Assembly (NCBI GenBank): GCA_034432855.1
Contig: DAOUBA010000243.1
Span: 1 to 35,960, forward strand
Origin: DAOUBA01 sp034432855
GTDB lineage: Bacteria > Chloroflexota > Anaerolineae > B4-G1
Length of the DNA: 35,960 nucleotides
Reading direction: 5' to 3'
The notes beneath the pieces were generated by a model. The model searched no databases, was not told the DNA's origin, and worked only from the letters and a program-made list of their open reading frames with translations. This document shows, in pieces, positions 7,725 to 15,279 of the stretch. Position 1 is the stretch's first letter; each line of letters starts with the position of its first letter. The position numbers and the translations under genes were made by a program.

Positions 7725-8204
7725 CTACCGCGTCCGGTAACCACCCCGCTCCCAGGGCAATTCCTCGACCGTACCTCCGGCCGCCTCGATCTTGGCGCGG
7801 GCACTGGCCGAGAAACGGTGCGCCTGCACCTTGAGCGGCGTATCCAACTCACCACGTCCCAGGATCACGACCAACTCGTCTGCCCCTTTGATGATCCCCG
7901 CCTCGGCCAACGTCTCGGGGTTGACTGTGGCCCCTCTGCGGAAATCCGTCAGCCGCTCCAGGTTGACGGGCGTGAAGTGCACGCGCCACGGATCGCGGAA
8001 CCCCACACCTCGCGCAAACGGGAGTTTGCGCACCAGTGGCAACTGGCCGCCCTCGAAATAGGGCCGCACGCCGCCACCGCTGCGGGCATTCTGGCCCTTG
8101 GTGCCACGCCCGGCCGTCTTGCCCTGGCCGGCGGCAATCCCGCGCCCCACGCGCTTATTCTTTTTCGTCGCGCCCTTCGCGGGCTTCAAATCGTGTAACT
8201 TCAC
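7725..8204 (-). CDS. rplO: 50S ribosomal protein L15
   Basis: A 159-residue protein. The Gly/Arg-rich N-terminal extension is typical: KRVGRGIAAGQGKTAGRGTK, then GQNARSGGGVRPYFEGGQLPL. The GTG at 8204 is chosen because it gives the family start M-K-L-H-D-L-K-P and has a purine-rich SD (GGGGGT) seven bases upstream; an in-frame ATG at 8234 would add ten unrelated residues coming from the repeat spacer. L15 is a late-assembly 23S rRNA-binding protein. Confidence 0.96.
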   Translation of the reverse strand: MKLHDLKPAKGATKKNKRVGRGIAAGQGKTAGRGTKGQNARSGGGVRPYFEGGQLPLVRKLPFARGVGFRDPWRVHFTPVNLERLTDFRRGATVNPETLAEAGIIKGADELVVILGRGELDTPLKVQAHRFSASARAKIEAAGGTVEELPWERGGYRTR

Positions 8205-8213
8205 AGGCACACC

Positions 8214-8264
8214 CCCAACCAACAAACAAACCAACTAACTAACCAACTAACCAACCAACAAACT
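8214..8264. repeat. Degenerate tetranucleotide spacer (AACC/AACT/AACA), rpmD-rplO
   Basis: About 50 bases made almost entirely of AACA, AACC and AACT units on the plus strand (G/U-rich GGTT, AGTT, TGTT in the transcript). The rpmD stop codon TAG at 8263-8265 is the first element of the repeat on the transcribed strand. The same unit type fills the rplE-rplX spacer at 11229-11308. Confidence 0.85.
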
Positions 8265-8436
8265 ACACTTCCTCCACCCTCACCAGGTGGCCCACCTTGG
8301 CGATCATACCCCGGATGACCGGCGTATCCTTCTGCTCCACCGTCTGGTGCATCCGCCGCAGACCCAGGGCTCGCACCGTGCGCTTCTGATCCGCTGGCGA
8401 CCCAATCGGGCTCTTCGTCAACGTAATATGGAGCAT
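8263..8436 (-). CDS. rpmD: 50S ribosomal protein L30
   Basis: A 57-residue protein of standard L30 length: MLHITLTKSPIGSPADQKRT, then ALGLRRMHQTVEQKDTPVIR and GMIAKVGHLVRVEEV. The ATG at 8436 is chosen because it has an SD-like AGAAGG eight bases upstream and gives the normal L30 start. An ATG at 8493 overlapping the rpsE stop is in frame, but it would add 19 residues encoded by a GGAGCAG-type repeat. Confidence 0.94.
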   Translation of the reverse strand: MLHITLTKSPIGSPADQKRTVRALGLRRMHQTVEQKDTPVIRGMIAKVGHLVRVEEV

Positions 8437-8489
8437 CTTCTGGGCCTTCTTGCTCCTCCGCCCCCCTGCTCCTCTGCTCCCCTGCCCCG
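8437..8489. repeat. GGAGCAG-type degenerate repeat, rpsE-rpmD spacer
   Basis: On the transcribed strand the spacer is a run of GGGGAGCAG, AGGAGCAG and GGAGGAGCA units, a low-complexity purine-rich repeat of 7-9 bases. It stays open in the rpmD frame and could be read as an N-terminal extension of L30, which makes the L30 start hard to call automatically. Confidence 0.75.
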
Positions 8490-9032
8490 TCATCGCCCTC
8501 GCCTCCAGAATGGCATCACGCGAGCCTCGGGCACGCCACGCTCGCGAGCCACAGCATCCACCTGGCGCAACTGCCGCAACCCGTCCATTGTCGCCATCAC
8601 CACGTTAAGCATGTTGGAACTACCCTGAGACTTGGTCAGCACATCATGTATGCCGGCGGCCTCCAAAACAGCGCGCACGCCGCCTGCGGCGATCACGCCC
8701 GTTCCCGGTGTGGCCGGCTTGAGCAATACCTTCGCGCCGCCGCAGCGCCCGATCACCTCGTGCGGGATCGTAGTGGCTACAAGTGCCACAGGCGCCATAT
8801 TGCGTCGCGCCCGTTCGGTCGCCTTGCGGATCGCGTCGGGCACGCCCCGCGCCTTGCCGATCCCGACCCCGACCTGACCGCGGTTATCGCCGACGACGGC
8901 CACCACGCGGAAATTGAAGTGGCGGCCGCCCTTCACGACCTTGGCGACCCTCGTGATGTCCACGATGCGCTCGTCCAGTTCCTCGCGTCGTTCCCCAAAG
9001 ACCTCGCGGTCGCGCACGTCCTCTATGCTCAT
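8490..9032 (-). CDS. rpsE: 30S ribosomal protein S5
   Basis: A 180-residue protein. The dsRBD-like N-terminal domain has ELDERIVDITRVAKVVKGGR and HFNFRVVAVVGDNRGQVGVG, followed by GKARGVPDAIRKATERARRN; the C-terminal half has GTGVIAAGGVRAVLEAAGI and DVLTKSQGSSNMLNVV. S5 lies at the mRNA entry site with S3 and S4. It starts 17 bases after rplR. Confidence 0.98.
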   Translation of the reverse strand: MSIEDVRDREVFGERREELDERIVDITRVAKVVKGGRHFNFRVVAVVGDNRGQVGVGIGKARGVPDAIRKATERARRNMAPVALVATTIPHEVIGRCGGAKVLLKPATPGTGVIAAGGVRAVLEAAGIHDVLTKSQGSSNMLNVVMATMDGLRQLRQVDAVARERGVPEARVMPFWRRGR

Positions 9033-9049
9033 GCCGCCTCCGTTGCGCC

Positions 9050-9415
9050 TCAGAACTCCAAACCGCCCTCACGGGCTGCGTCTGCCAGGGCCTTCACCCG
9101 GCCCTGATACTTGTACCCACCCCGATCAAAGACCACTTTCTTGATACCCTGGCGCAATGCCCGCTCCGCCAACACCTTACCTACCAGGCGCGCCTGCTCC
9201 GTCTTCCTCAACCCCTTGAGTTGTGCCTCCACCTCCGGTTCAATGGTCGAAACAGCAACGATGGTGTGCCCGCGGCTATCGTCAATCACCTGGGCATAGA
9301 TATGGTTCAGGCTGCGAAAGACGTTCAAGCGCGGTCGTTCCGGCGTCCCCACTACGCGCTTGCGCACATGCTTGTGCCGTCGCAGACGGGCTACTCGACG
9401 ATCAATCTCCGGCAT
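9050..9415 (-). CDS. rplR: 50S ribosomal protein L18
   Basis: A 121-residue 5S rRNA-binding protein. Landmarks are the basic N-terminus RRVARLRRHKHVRKRVVGT, PRLNVFRSLNHIYAQVIDD, and the C-terminal FDRGGYKYQGRVKALADAAR EGGLEF end. Length is ordinary and the position between rplF and rpsE is canonical. Confidence 0.98.
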   Translation of the reverse strand: MPEIDRRVARLRRHKHVRKRVVGTPERPRLNVFRSLNHIYAQVIDDSRGHTIVAVSTIEPEVEAQLKGLRKTEQARLVGKVLAERALRQGIKKVVFDRGGYKYQGRVKALADAAREGGLEF

Positions 9416-9441
9416 GTCTCGAATCTCCTAACAGTCTCCAA

Positions 9442-9987
9442 TCATCCAACCTTACCGGTCTTGCCGGCCTTGCGGCGCACGTGCTCACCGACGTAACGGA
9501 TGCCCTTTCCCTTGTAGGGCTCTGGAGGCCGCCAGGCACGGATCTCGGCCGCCACCCGCCCGACCAGTTCCTTGTCAATCCCGGACACCGTGATGATCTT
9601 GGTGCGCGGATCCACGTCGAACTTGATCCCCTGGGGCGGTGCGATGCGCACCGGATGAGAGAAACCCAACTGCAGCGACAGGCTATCACCCTGCATCTCT
9701 ACCCGGTATCCCACCCCCTGCACTTCCAACTGCTTCTGGTAGCCCTGCGTCACGCCGACTACCATACTGTTCAACAATGCCCGCGTCAGCCCGTGCAACG
9801 CCCGGTGATGTCGCTGATCGGTCGGACGGCGCACCACCAACTGACCATCCTCCACCTTGATCTCCATATCGCGGTGAAACCTGCTCGACAGGTTGCCCTT
9901 GGGGCCCGTCACTGTCACCAGATTCCCTTGAATATCAACCCTCACCCCGGCGGGGAGAGGGATGGGCATACGACCAACCCGTGACAC
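9442..9987 (-). CDS. rplF: 50S ribosomal protein L6
   Basis: A 181-residue protein with the two L6 domains. The family start SRVGRMPIPLPAGV is present; the C-terminal domain ends with KELVGRVAAEIRAWRPPEPY and GKGIRYVGEHVRRKAGK. The GTG at 9987 is chosen over the ATG at 10017 because GGGAGGTAAGAAC gives a good SD just before it and the protein then matches the family N-terminus. L6 binds near the sarcin-ricin loop. Confidence 0.96.
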   Translation of the reverse strand: MSRVGRMPIPLPAGVRVDIQGNLVTVTGPKGNLSSRFHRDMEIKVEDGQLVVRRPTDQRHHRALHGLTRALLNSMVVGVTQGYQKQLEVQGVGYRVEMQGDSLSLQLGFSHPVRIAPPQGIKFDVDPRTKIITVSGIDKELVGRVAAEIRAWRPPEPYKGKGIRYVGEHVRRKAGKTGKVG

Positions 9988-10028
9988 GTTCTTACCTCCC
10001 TCAAGCATCCGGCCCACTCACGCCAGGC

Positions 10029-10439
10029 CTACCACACGTAGCATAACACTTCGCCACCCACACCCAGGCGACGGGCTTGCTGTCCGGTCAACACGCCCTT
10101 GGGTGTCGAGAGGATGGCGATTCCCATACCACTGCGCACCCACGGGATCTCGGAGGCGCGTACATAGACGCGACGGCCCGGCTTACTCACCCGCCTCAGT
10201 CCCGTAATCACTGGCGAACGGTTCTTTCTGTCGCCCACGTACTTGAGTTTGACGATCAATTGCGGCTGTGGGCGATCGTTCGTCACGCGATAGTCCTCGA
10301 TGTAGCCCTCTTCCTTCAAGATCTTGGTAATCGCCACCTTGATCTTGGATGATGGGACGCTTACCGTCTTCTGCCTCACTGCCTGGGCATTGTGGATGCG
10401 AGCCAACATATCGGCTATGGGATCGGATGTCGTCATCAA
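10029..10439 (-). CDS. rpsH: 30S ribosomal protein S8
   Basis: A 136-residue primary 16S rRNA-binding protein: TSDPIADMLARIHNAQAVRQ, then VPSSKIKVAITKILKEEGYI, and the C-terminal STPKGVLTGQQARRLGVGGE VLCYVW segment. An SD GAGG lies eight bases before ATG-ATG. S8 controls the spc operon in enterobacteria by binding the rplE region; no such element was identified here. Confidence 0.98.
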   Translation of the reverse strand: MMTTSDPIADMLARIHNAQAVRQKTVSVPSSKIKVAITKILKEEGYIEDYRVTNDRPQPQLIVKLKYVGDRKNRSPVITGLRRVSKPGRRVYVRASEIPWVRSGMGIAILSTPKGVLTGQQARRLGVGGEVLCYVW

Positions 10440-10463
10440 TAGAACCTCGTTCTTACTACGCGC

Positions 10464-10646
10464 TCACCAACTCGACTTCACCACGCCGGGGATCTCTCCC
10501 CTCAGGGCCATTTCCCGGAAGCAGATGCGACACAGAGCGAAACGCCGCATGTAGCCGCGCGGCCGACCGCAGATCCTACAGCGGTTGCGCACCTGCGTCT
10601 TGTACTTGCGTCGCGTCTCTCGAATCGGCATACTCGTCTTTGCCAT
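10464..10646 (-). CDS. rpsN: 30S ribosomal protein S14, type Z (zinc)
   Basis: A 60-residue protein, the short zinc-binding form of S14. The zinc ligands Cys23, Cys26, Cys39 and Cys42 are in NRCRICGRPR and ALCRICFREM. It begins MAKTSMPIRE and ends GEIPGVVKSSW, as in the family. The SD AGAGG lies 5-6 bases before the ATG. The long, cysteine-free paralogue is not present in the window. Confidence 0.98.
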   Translation of the reverse strand: MAKTSMPIRETRRKYKTQVRNRCRICGRPRGYMRRFALCRICFREMALRGEIPGVVKSSW

Positions 10647-10666
10647 ACTGGCCTCTCCAATCCAGG

Positions 10667-11212
10667 TTACTGCCCCCGGCGGCGGAACGGCATTCCCAAC
10701 AACTCTAACAACCGCCGCCCTTCCTCATCCGTGCGGGCCGTGGTCACGAAACAGACCTCGAACCCCCGTATCTTGTCGATCGAGTCGTAGGGAATCTCCA
10801 GGAATATCAACTGCTCGCGCAATCCCAACGTGAAATTGCCATGCCCGTCGAACGTATCCGGGACACCGCGAAAGTCGCGCTGGCGCGGCAACGCCACGTT
10901 GCACAGCCGATCCAAGAAAGCCCACATCCGCTCACCGCGCAGCGTCACCTTGACACCAATGGGACGGCCTTCGCGCAACTTGAAGCCGGCGATGGACTTG
11001 CGCGCCCGGGTGATTACGGGCTTCTGCCCGGTGATCGTCGCAATGTCCTGCGCCGCGTGATCCAGCGCCTTGGGATTGTCCAACGCCTCGCCCACACCCA
11101 CGTTGATCACGATCTTTCGCAGGCGCGGGGCCTCCATGATGTTCCGGTAGCCGAACTCTTTCATGAGCGCGGGCCGGACCTCTTCAAAGTATATCTTCTG
11201 CAAGCGTTGCAT
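10667..11212 (-). CDS. rplE: 50S ribosomal protein L5
   Basis: A 181-residue 5S rRNA-binding protein. Landmarks are NIMEAPRLRKIVINVGVGEA, TGQKPVITRARKSIAGFKLR EG, GVKVTLRGERMWAFLDRL and FRGVPDTFDGHGNFTLGL. L5 contacts P-site tRNA and forms bridge B1b with S13. The SD-like GAAGG lies seven bases before the ATG. Confidence 0.98.
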   Translation of the reverse strand: MQRLQKIYFEEVRPALMKEFGYRNIMEAPRLRKIVINVGVGEALDNPKALDHAAQDIATITGQKPVITRARKSIAGFKLREGRPIGVKVTLRGERMWAFLDRLCNVALPRQRDFRGVPDTFDGHGNFTLGLREQLIFLEIPYDSIDKIRGFEVCFVTTARTDEEGRRLLELLGMPFRRRGQ

Positions 11213-11228
11213 CCGTCCGCCTTCCCAA

Positions 11229-11308
11229 TCAACCTAACAAACTAACCAACAAACTAACAAACTAACCAACAAACTAACAAACTAACCAACTAACAAACTG
11301 ACCAACTA
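11229..11308. repeat. Degenerate tetranucleotide spacer (AACT/AACA/AACC), rplE-rplX
   Basis: About 80 bases composed of AACA, AACT and AACC units, including several near-identical 16-base blocks of the form AACAAACTAACAAACT. The rplX stop TAG (11306-11308) is its first element in the transcript. It is the same repeat type as at 8214-8264, three kilobases further down the cluster. It contains no gene and has almost no capacity for Watson-Crick structure. Confidence 0.88.
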
Positions 11309-11632
11309 ATCAATCACCTCACCGCACTTTTTGCACACGCGCGCTTTACCGCCGTCCTCCTGACGGATGAATCCCACGCGCGCACGCTGATTGCAGTGCG
11401 GACACACCAGCATCACGTTGGAGATGTGAATCGGAGCCTCGAACTCGATGACGCCCGGCTGCACCTGGCTGCGTCCGGCGCGGACGGGACGCTGGTGCTT
11501 CTTGACGATGTTGACCCCGGAGACGACGACACGCTCTCCCCTGGATGTCTCCCGCTGCACCGTGCCACGCACACGCAGGTCGTCGCCGGCAATGACCTCT
11601 ACAGTGTCTCCCTTCTTGATTCGATTGCCCAC
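11306..11632 (-). CDS. rplX: 50S ribosomal protein L24, with C-terminal zinc ribbon
   Basis: A 108-residue assembly-initiator protein. The KOW motif is near residues 5-32 (IKKGDTVEVIAGDDLRVRG), and VSGVNIVKKHQRP follows. The C-terminus has a four-cysteine zinc-ribbon-like set at Cys77, Cys80, Cys100 and Cys103. It starts with GTG at 11632, seven bases after GGAG. Its TAG stop is embedded in the tetranucleotide spacer. Confidence 0.97.
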   Translation of the reverse strand: MGNRIKKGDTVEVIAGDDLRVRGTVQRETSRGERVVVSGVNIVKKHQRPVRAGRSQVQPGVIEFEAPIHISNVMLVCPHCNQRARVGFIRQEDGGKARVCKKCGEVID

Positions 11633-11665
11633 TACAGTACTCCTATCAACCCCGCCGTTTGTTCC

Positions 11666-11699
11666 GTAGCGCGATTTCCCAATCGCGTATATTCTACAG
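11666..11699. repeat. Palindromic repeat with CTGTAG end, rplN-rplX spacer
   Basis: A perfect 7-base stem CGCGATT/AATCGCG (11670-11676 with 11681-11687, loop TCCC) is flanked by outer sequences reading CTGTAG on the transcribed strand and CTACGG on the far side. The TAG of CTGTAG is the rplN stop codon. It looks like a dispersed palindromic repeat rather than a terminator, as no U-run follows the stem and the cluster continues. Confidence 0.7.
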
Positions 11700-12065
11700 C
11701 ACCTCAGGGGCCAACGAGACGATCTTCATAAAGCCCTTCTCGCGCAACTCGCGGGCCACCGGGCCAAAGATACGCGTCCCCTTGGGATTCCTGGTCTCCC
11801 CATCCAGGATCACCGCAGCATTATCGTCGAAGCGGATGGAGGAACCGTCGGGACGGCCATATTCCTTCACCGTGCGCACGATGACCGCGCGCACGATCTC
11901 TCCCTTTTTCACCTGCGCCGTCGGTGTGGCCTGCTTCACAGTCGCCACGACGGTATCGCCCACCCGGCCATAGCGCCGTCTGGAGCCACCCATGATGTGG
12001 ATGACAAGGAGTTCGCGTGCGCCGGTATTGTCTGCCACCCGCAGGCGACTTTCCTGCTGGATCAT
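11694..12065 (-). CDS. rplN: 50S ribosomal protein L14
   Basis: A 123-residue protein starting MIQQESRLRVADNTGARELL VIHIMGG, with a basic middle and the C-terminal GPVARELREKGFMKIVSLAP. L14 forms intersubunit bridges B5 and B8. The ATG overlaps the rpsQ stop by four bases (ATGA). The stop TAG belongs to the palindromic repeat that follows. Confidence 0.98.
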   Translation of the reverse strand: MIQQESRLRVADNTGARELLVIHIMGGSRRRYGRVGDTVVATVKQATPTAQVKKGEIVRAVIVRTVKEYGRPDGSSIRFDDNAAVILDGETRNPKGTRIFGPVARELREKGFMKIVSLAPEVL

Positions 12066-12334
12066 GCCTCGACCTCCGCCACGACTTCCGCGTGCTTCAG
12101 GATCTCTTCCACCGTCCAGCGCTTCTCGCGGCTCAGCGGGCGGGATTCGAGGATGCGCACCAGGTCACCAACACGGCAGGTGTTCCCCTCATCGTGAGCC
12201 TTGTATTTCTTCGTCTTGCGCACCACTTTGCCATATCGCGCATGGCGTGCCATACTCTCGACCTGCACAACTACCGTCTTGTCCATCTTGTCGCTCACCA
12301 CGCGACCCGTCAATCGCTTACGCCGCCCCTTCAC
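12062..12334 (-). CDS. rpsQ: 30S ribosomal protein S17
   Basis: A 90-residue OB-fold protein: RKRLTGRVVSDKMDKTVVVQ, then HARYGKVVRKTKKYKAHDE, CRVGDLVRILESRPLSREKRW. It starts with GTG at 12334 and overlaps the end of rpmC by 17 bases. S17 is a primary 16S rRNA binder in the body of the small subunit. Confidence 0.97.
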   Translation of the reverse strand: MKGRRKRLTGRVVSDKMDKTVVVQVESMARHARYGKVVRKTKKYKAHDEGNTCRVGDLVRILESRPLSREKRWTVEEILKHAEVVAEVEA

Positions 12335-12539
12335 CGTGCACTACCTCCTCGATCAACTCGCGCTCGCGCAGGATCGTCTTGATTTTGGCGATGTCACGCT
12401 TCACCGCCTTGATGCGCGTCGTATCCTCCAAACGACCCGAGGCTTTCCGCTGACGCAGCGCATAGAGTTCCCGGCTGGACTCCTCCAGGTGCCGTTGCAA
12501 TTCCTCCGTAGACAAGGTGCGCATCTCGCGTGCCTGCAT
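12318..12539 (-). CDS. rpmC: 50S ribosomal protein L29
   Basis: A 73-residue two-helix protein: MQAREMRTLSTEELQRHLEE, then SSRELYALRQRKASGRLEDT and KRDIAKIKTILRERE. L29 is at the tunnel exit near L23 and is part of the site contacted by SRP and trigger factor. It begins six bases after rplP and overlaps rpsQ by 17 bases. Confidence 0.97.
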   Translation of the reverse strand: MQAREMRTLSTEELQRHLEESSRELYALRQRKASGRLEDTTRIKAVKRDIAKIKTILRERELIEEVVHGEGAA

Positions 12540-12545
12540 GGGCCG

Positions 12546-12971
12546 CTACCCCCTTCCAGTGGTCTCTTCGCGCGTCACGAACTGGCACTTGATGGGCAAC
12601 TTGTGGGAAGCCAGACGCATCGCCTCACGCGCCACGTCTTCGGGCACGCCGCCCAATTCGAACATAATGCGGCCCGGCCTGACCACGGCCACGTAATGAT
12701 CCACCGTGCCCTTGCCCTTACCCATCCGCGTCTCGGCTGGCTTGGCCGTGACCGGTTTGTCGGGAAAGATGCGGATCCAATACTTCCCGCGCCGCCGCAC
12801 GAAACGCACGATCGCGCGCCGCGCAGCCTCGATCTGCCGTGCGGTAATCCACGCCGGCTCAAGAGCCTGCAGCCCGAACTCGCCGAACGAGATCTCGGTC
12901 CCGCGCGATTCCTTGCCCTTCAGCCGACCACGCATCTGCTTGCGATACTTTGCCCGCTTTGGCTGCAACAT
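12546..12971 (-). CDS. rplP: 50S ribosomal protein L16
   Basis: A 141-residue protein. It starts MLQPKRAKYRKQMRGRLKG and contains the ISFGEFGLQALEPAWITARQ IEAARRA signature, WIRIFPDKPVTAKPAETRMG KGKG, and the GRIMFELGGVPEDVAREAM block. L16 helps organise the A-site tRNA elbow region. Length and motifs are ordinary. Confidence 0.98.
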   Translation of the reverse strand: MLQPKRAKYRKQMRGRLKGKESRGTEISFGEFGLQALEPAWITARQIEAARRAIVRFVRRRGKYWIRIFPDKPVTAKPAETRMGKGKGTVDHYVAVVRPGRIMFELGGVPEDVAREAMRLASHKLPIKCQFVTREETTGRG

Positions 12972-13001
12972 CGTCTCGTTCTCCCCTGAACTACCGTCGT
13001 A

Positions 13002-13032
13002 AGAGGCGACTCCGACGCCAGAGTCCTCCTCT
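13002..13032. repeat. Imperfect palindrome in rpsC-rplP spacer
   Basis: Nested arms AGAGG/CCTCT (13002-13006 with 13028-13032) and GACTC/GAGTC (13008-13012 with 13021-13025) enclose an 8-base loop. There is no U-run after it in the transcript, so it is listed as a palindromic repeat or processing hairpin, not as a terminator. Confidence 0.65.
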
Positions 13033-13038
13033 GAACGA

Positions 13039-13704
13039 TCACACTACGAAAGGCTGTTCCTCCTGCGCCTTGGCCTCGGGCAACACCTCGCCCTTGTAGA
13101 TCCACACTTTCACCCCGATACGGCCATAGGTCGTGAGCGCCTCATCCTGGGCATAGTCAATGTCGGCGCGCAGGGTGTGTAAAGGCACCCGGCCATCGCG
13201 CTGCCACTCCTGGCGGGCCATCTCGGCACCGGCCAGGCGACCCTTGCACATGATCTTGACCCCTTGGGCGCCAGCACGCATCGCCGCCTGGACCGCGCGC
13301 TTCATAGCCCGTCCGTGGGAGATGCGCCGCTCCAGTTGCATCACGATGTTTTCGGCCACCAACTTGGCATCCAGTTCGGGTTGCGCCAACTCCTGCACGT
13401 CCACGTTGACGTGTTTGCCGGTCAGGTCCTCCAGTTCCTTGCGCAGCACCTTGACCGCGGCGCCCTTACGCCCGATGAGGATGCCCGGCCGCGCCGTCCA
13501 GATCGTCACCGCGATCTGATTGGGGGAACGCTCGATGTCCACGTGAGAGATACCAGCCTGCTCCCCGATACTCTGGATATAGCGGCGGATCTTGATGTCC
13601 TCGTGCAACAGGTCGGCGTAGCGGTTGTCCTCAGCATACCAGCGCGCCTTCCAATCGCGGATCACTCCGAGCCTGAAACCGTAGGGATGAACTTTGCGTC
13701 CCAA
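13039..13704 (-). CDS. rpsC: 30S ribosomal protein S3
   Basis: A 221-residue protein with an N-terminal KH type II domain (RPGILIGRKGAAVKVLRKEL) and a C-terminal domain containing GAQGVKIMCKGRLAGAEMAR and TLRADIDYAQDEALTTYGRI. The start is called at TTG 13704: AGGAGGAG lies six bases upstream and the protein then starts GRKVHPYGFRLGV, as S3 does. A GTG at 13731 is in frame but would read through the SD. S3 lines the mRNA entry tunnel. Confidence 0.96.
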   Translation of the reverse strand: MGRKVHPYGFRLGVIRDWKARWYAEDNRYADLLHEDIKIRRYIQSIGEQAGISHVDIERSPNQIAVTIWTARPGILIGRKGAAVKVLRKELEDLTGKHVNVDVQELAQPELDAKLVAENIVMQLERRISHGRAMKRAVQAAMRAGAQGVKIMCKGRLAGAEMARQEWQRDGRVPLHTLRADIDYAQDEALTTYGRIGVKVWIYKGEVLPEAKAQEEQPFVV

Positions 13705-13742
13705 CCGACTCCTCCTCAAAACCGCGCCCACAAGAGGCTATG

Positions 13743-14105
13743 CTACGCCTCTGCAGGCCTTTCTGCGAGCACCACCGTGATGTGCGAAGAACGCTTGCGG
13801 ATCGGTCGCCAGCGGCCACGCCCACCGAAGCGCCGCCTCCAACCCTTTCCCGGCATCTCGCCCGGCCCTTCGTCGGCCACGATGCGGGCTACGTACAACT
13901 CGCCGCGCGGGATCTCGAAATTCTGTTCCGCGTTGGCAATAGCAGAACGGATCAGTTTTGCGACCGGGCGCGCCGCCGCGTGTGGCAGGAACTGCAAGAC
14001 CTCCAACGCCTCGTCGGCGTCCAGACCACGCACCTGGTCAATCACCCGTCGAACCTTCTGCGCTGTGATCGGCACATGCCTTGCCCGGGCCAGCACTTCC
14101 GTCAT
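13743..14105 (-). CDS. rplV: 50S ribosomal protein L22
   Basis: A 120-residue protein: ARHVPITAQKVRRVIDQVRG, then EALEVLQFLPHAAARPVAKL, and a C-terminal hairpin region RRFGGRGRWRPIRKRSSHIT VVLAE that reaches into the exit tunnel. It starts 11 bases after rpsS. No unusual features are seen. Confidence 0.98.
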   Translation of the reverse strand: MTEVLARARHVPITAQKVRRVIDQVRGLDADEALEVLQFLPHAAARPVAKLIRSAIANAEQNFEIPRGELYVARIVADEGPGEMPGKGWRRRFGGRGRWRPIRKRSSHITVVLAERPAEA

Positions 14106-14116
14106 CTCCCCACTCC

Positions 14117-14407
14117 TTATTGTTGTACCTTGCCCTTCTTCTCTTTCGCGATGTGGCCTCGGAAAGTACGGGTCGGGGCAAACTCACCCAACTTGTGCCC
14201 CACCATGTCCTCCGTGATGTAGATCGGCACGTGCCGTCGGCCATCGTGAACCGCGATCGTATGCCCGATCATGTGCGGAAAGATCGTCGAAGCGCGCGAC
14301 CAAGTGCGTACCAGCCGCTTCTCCCCCATCTGGTTCAGCCGCTCGATCTTGCGCAGCAACTTGGGGTCCACGTATGGTATCGGTCTCTTCAAAGGCGAAC
14401 GTGACAT
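14117..14407 (-). CDS. rpsS: 30S ribosomal protein S19
   Basis: A 96-residue protein starting MSRSPLKRPIPYVDPKLLRK, with the WSRASTIFPHMIGHTIAVHD signature and PIYITEDMVGHKLGEFAPTR TFRGH. S19 forms bridge B1a with S13 in the head of the small subunit. Order rplB-rpsS-rplV is canonical. Confidence 0.98.
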   Translation of the reverse strand: MSRSPLKRPIPYVDPKLLRKIERLNQMGEKRLVRTWSRASTIFPHMIGHTIAVHDGRRHVPIYITEDMVGHKLGEFAPTRTFRGHIAKEKKGKVQQ

Positions 14408-14415
14408 ATCTCACC

Positions 14416-14437
14416 TCGAATCCGCGATCTCGAATCC
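14416..14437. repeat. TCGAATCC direct repeat, rplB-rpsS spacer
   Basis: Two identical TCGAATCC octamers (14416-14423 and 14430-14437) make up most of the short spacer between rplB and rpsS. They are another small example of the repeat-built spacers in this cluster. Confidence 0.5.
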
Positions 14438-14440
14438 ATT

Positions 14441-15277
14441 TTACCGCCGCTGCTTGCCGCGCCGGCGCACGATGTACTTATCGGTCATCTTGTTGCGCCG
14501 CGTCTTCTTGCCCAGCGTCGGCTTACCCCAGGGCGACTTGGGGCCAGGCATGCCGATCGGCGAACGGCCCTCGCCACCACCATGAGGGTGGTCGCGCGGC
14601 GTCATCGCCGAGCCGCGCACGGTGGGACGCCAGCCCAGCCAACGTTTGCGGCCCGCCTTGCCCAGTTTGACGTTGCCGTGATCCACGTTACCCACCTGCC
14701 CGACGGTCGCCATACACTCCTTGCGCACCCGCCTGATCTCGCCGCTGGGGAGGCGCAAGGTCACGTACAGCCCTTCCCGCGCCAGGACCTGCGCCGAAGT
14801 CCCCGCCGAGCGCACCAATTGGCCGCCGCGCCCGACGGACAACTCGACGTTGTGCACCAGCGTACCCGGCGGGATGCGCTCCAACGGCAGGGCATTTCCT
14901 ACGCGCACTTCGGCCTCCGGGCCGCTCATGACCGTATCGCCCACCTGCAAGCCCAACGGCGCAATGATGTAGCGTTTCTCGCCGTCACCGTAGGTCAACA
15001 GCGCAATGCGCGCCGAACGGTTGGGATCGTACTCGATACTGCTTACCCGCGCCGGGACGCCGATCTTGTCGCGCTTGAAGTCAATGATCCGGTACTGCCG
15101 CTTGTGCCCGCCACCGCGATGGCGCACCGTGATACGGCCCTGCACATTGCGACCCGCCTGCTTGCGCAATGGGCGCACCAGACTGCGCTCCGGCTCCTGA
15201 CGCGTGATCTCGTCGAACGTCAAGCCTGTCATTCCACGCCGACCGGGCGAGGTCGGCTTGTACGTCTTGATCGCCAT
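14441..15277 (-). CDS. rplB: 50S ribosomal protein L2
   Basis: A 278-residue protein of standard L2 length. It starts MAIKTYKPTSPGRRGMTGLT F and includes GRNVQGRITVRHRGGGHKRQ YR and the conserved peptidyl-transferase-proximal segment DHPHGGGEGRSPIG followed by SPWGKPTLGKKTR. The ATG at 15277 is chosen over one at 15343, which would overlap the end of rplW; it lies two bases after the rplW stop. Confidence 0.97.
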   Translation of the reverse strand: MAIKTYKPTSPGRRGMTGLTFDEITRQEPERSLVRPLRKQAGRNVQGRITVRHRGGGHKRQYRIIDFKRDKIGVPARVSSIEYDPNRSARIALLTYGDGEKRYIIAPLGLQVGDTVMSGPEAEVRVGNALPLERIPPGTLVHNVELSVGRGGQLVRSAGTSAQVLAREGLYVTLRLPSGEIRRVRKECMATVGQVGNVDHGNVKLGKAGRKRWLGWRPTVRGSAMTPRDHPHGGGEGRSPIGMPGPKSPWGKPTLGKKTRRNKMTDKYIVRRRGKQRR

Positions 15278-15279
15278 CC

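Noticed and set aside
11229..11308. Possible CRISPR or telomere-like array (AACTAACA repeats)
   Set aside because: Units are 4 bases long with no spacers, there are no cas genes, and the repeat lies inside a ribosomal operon.
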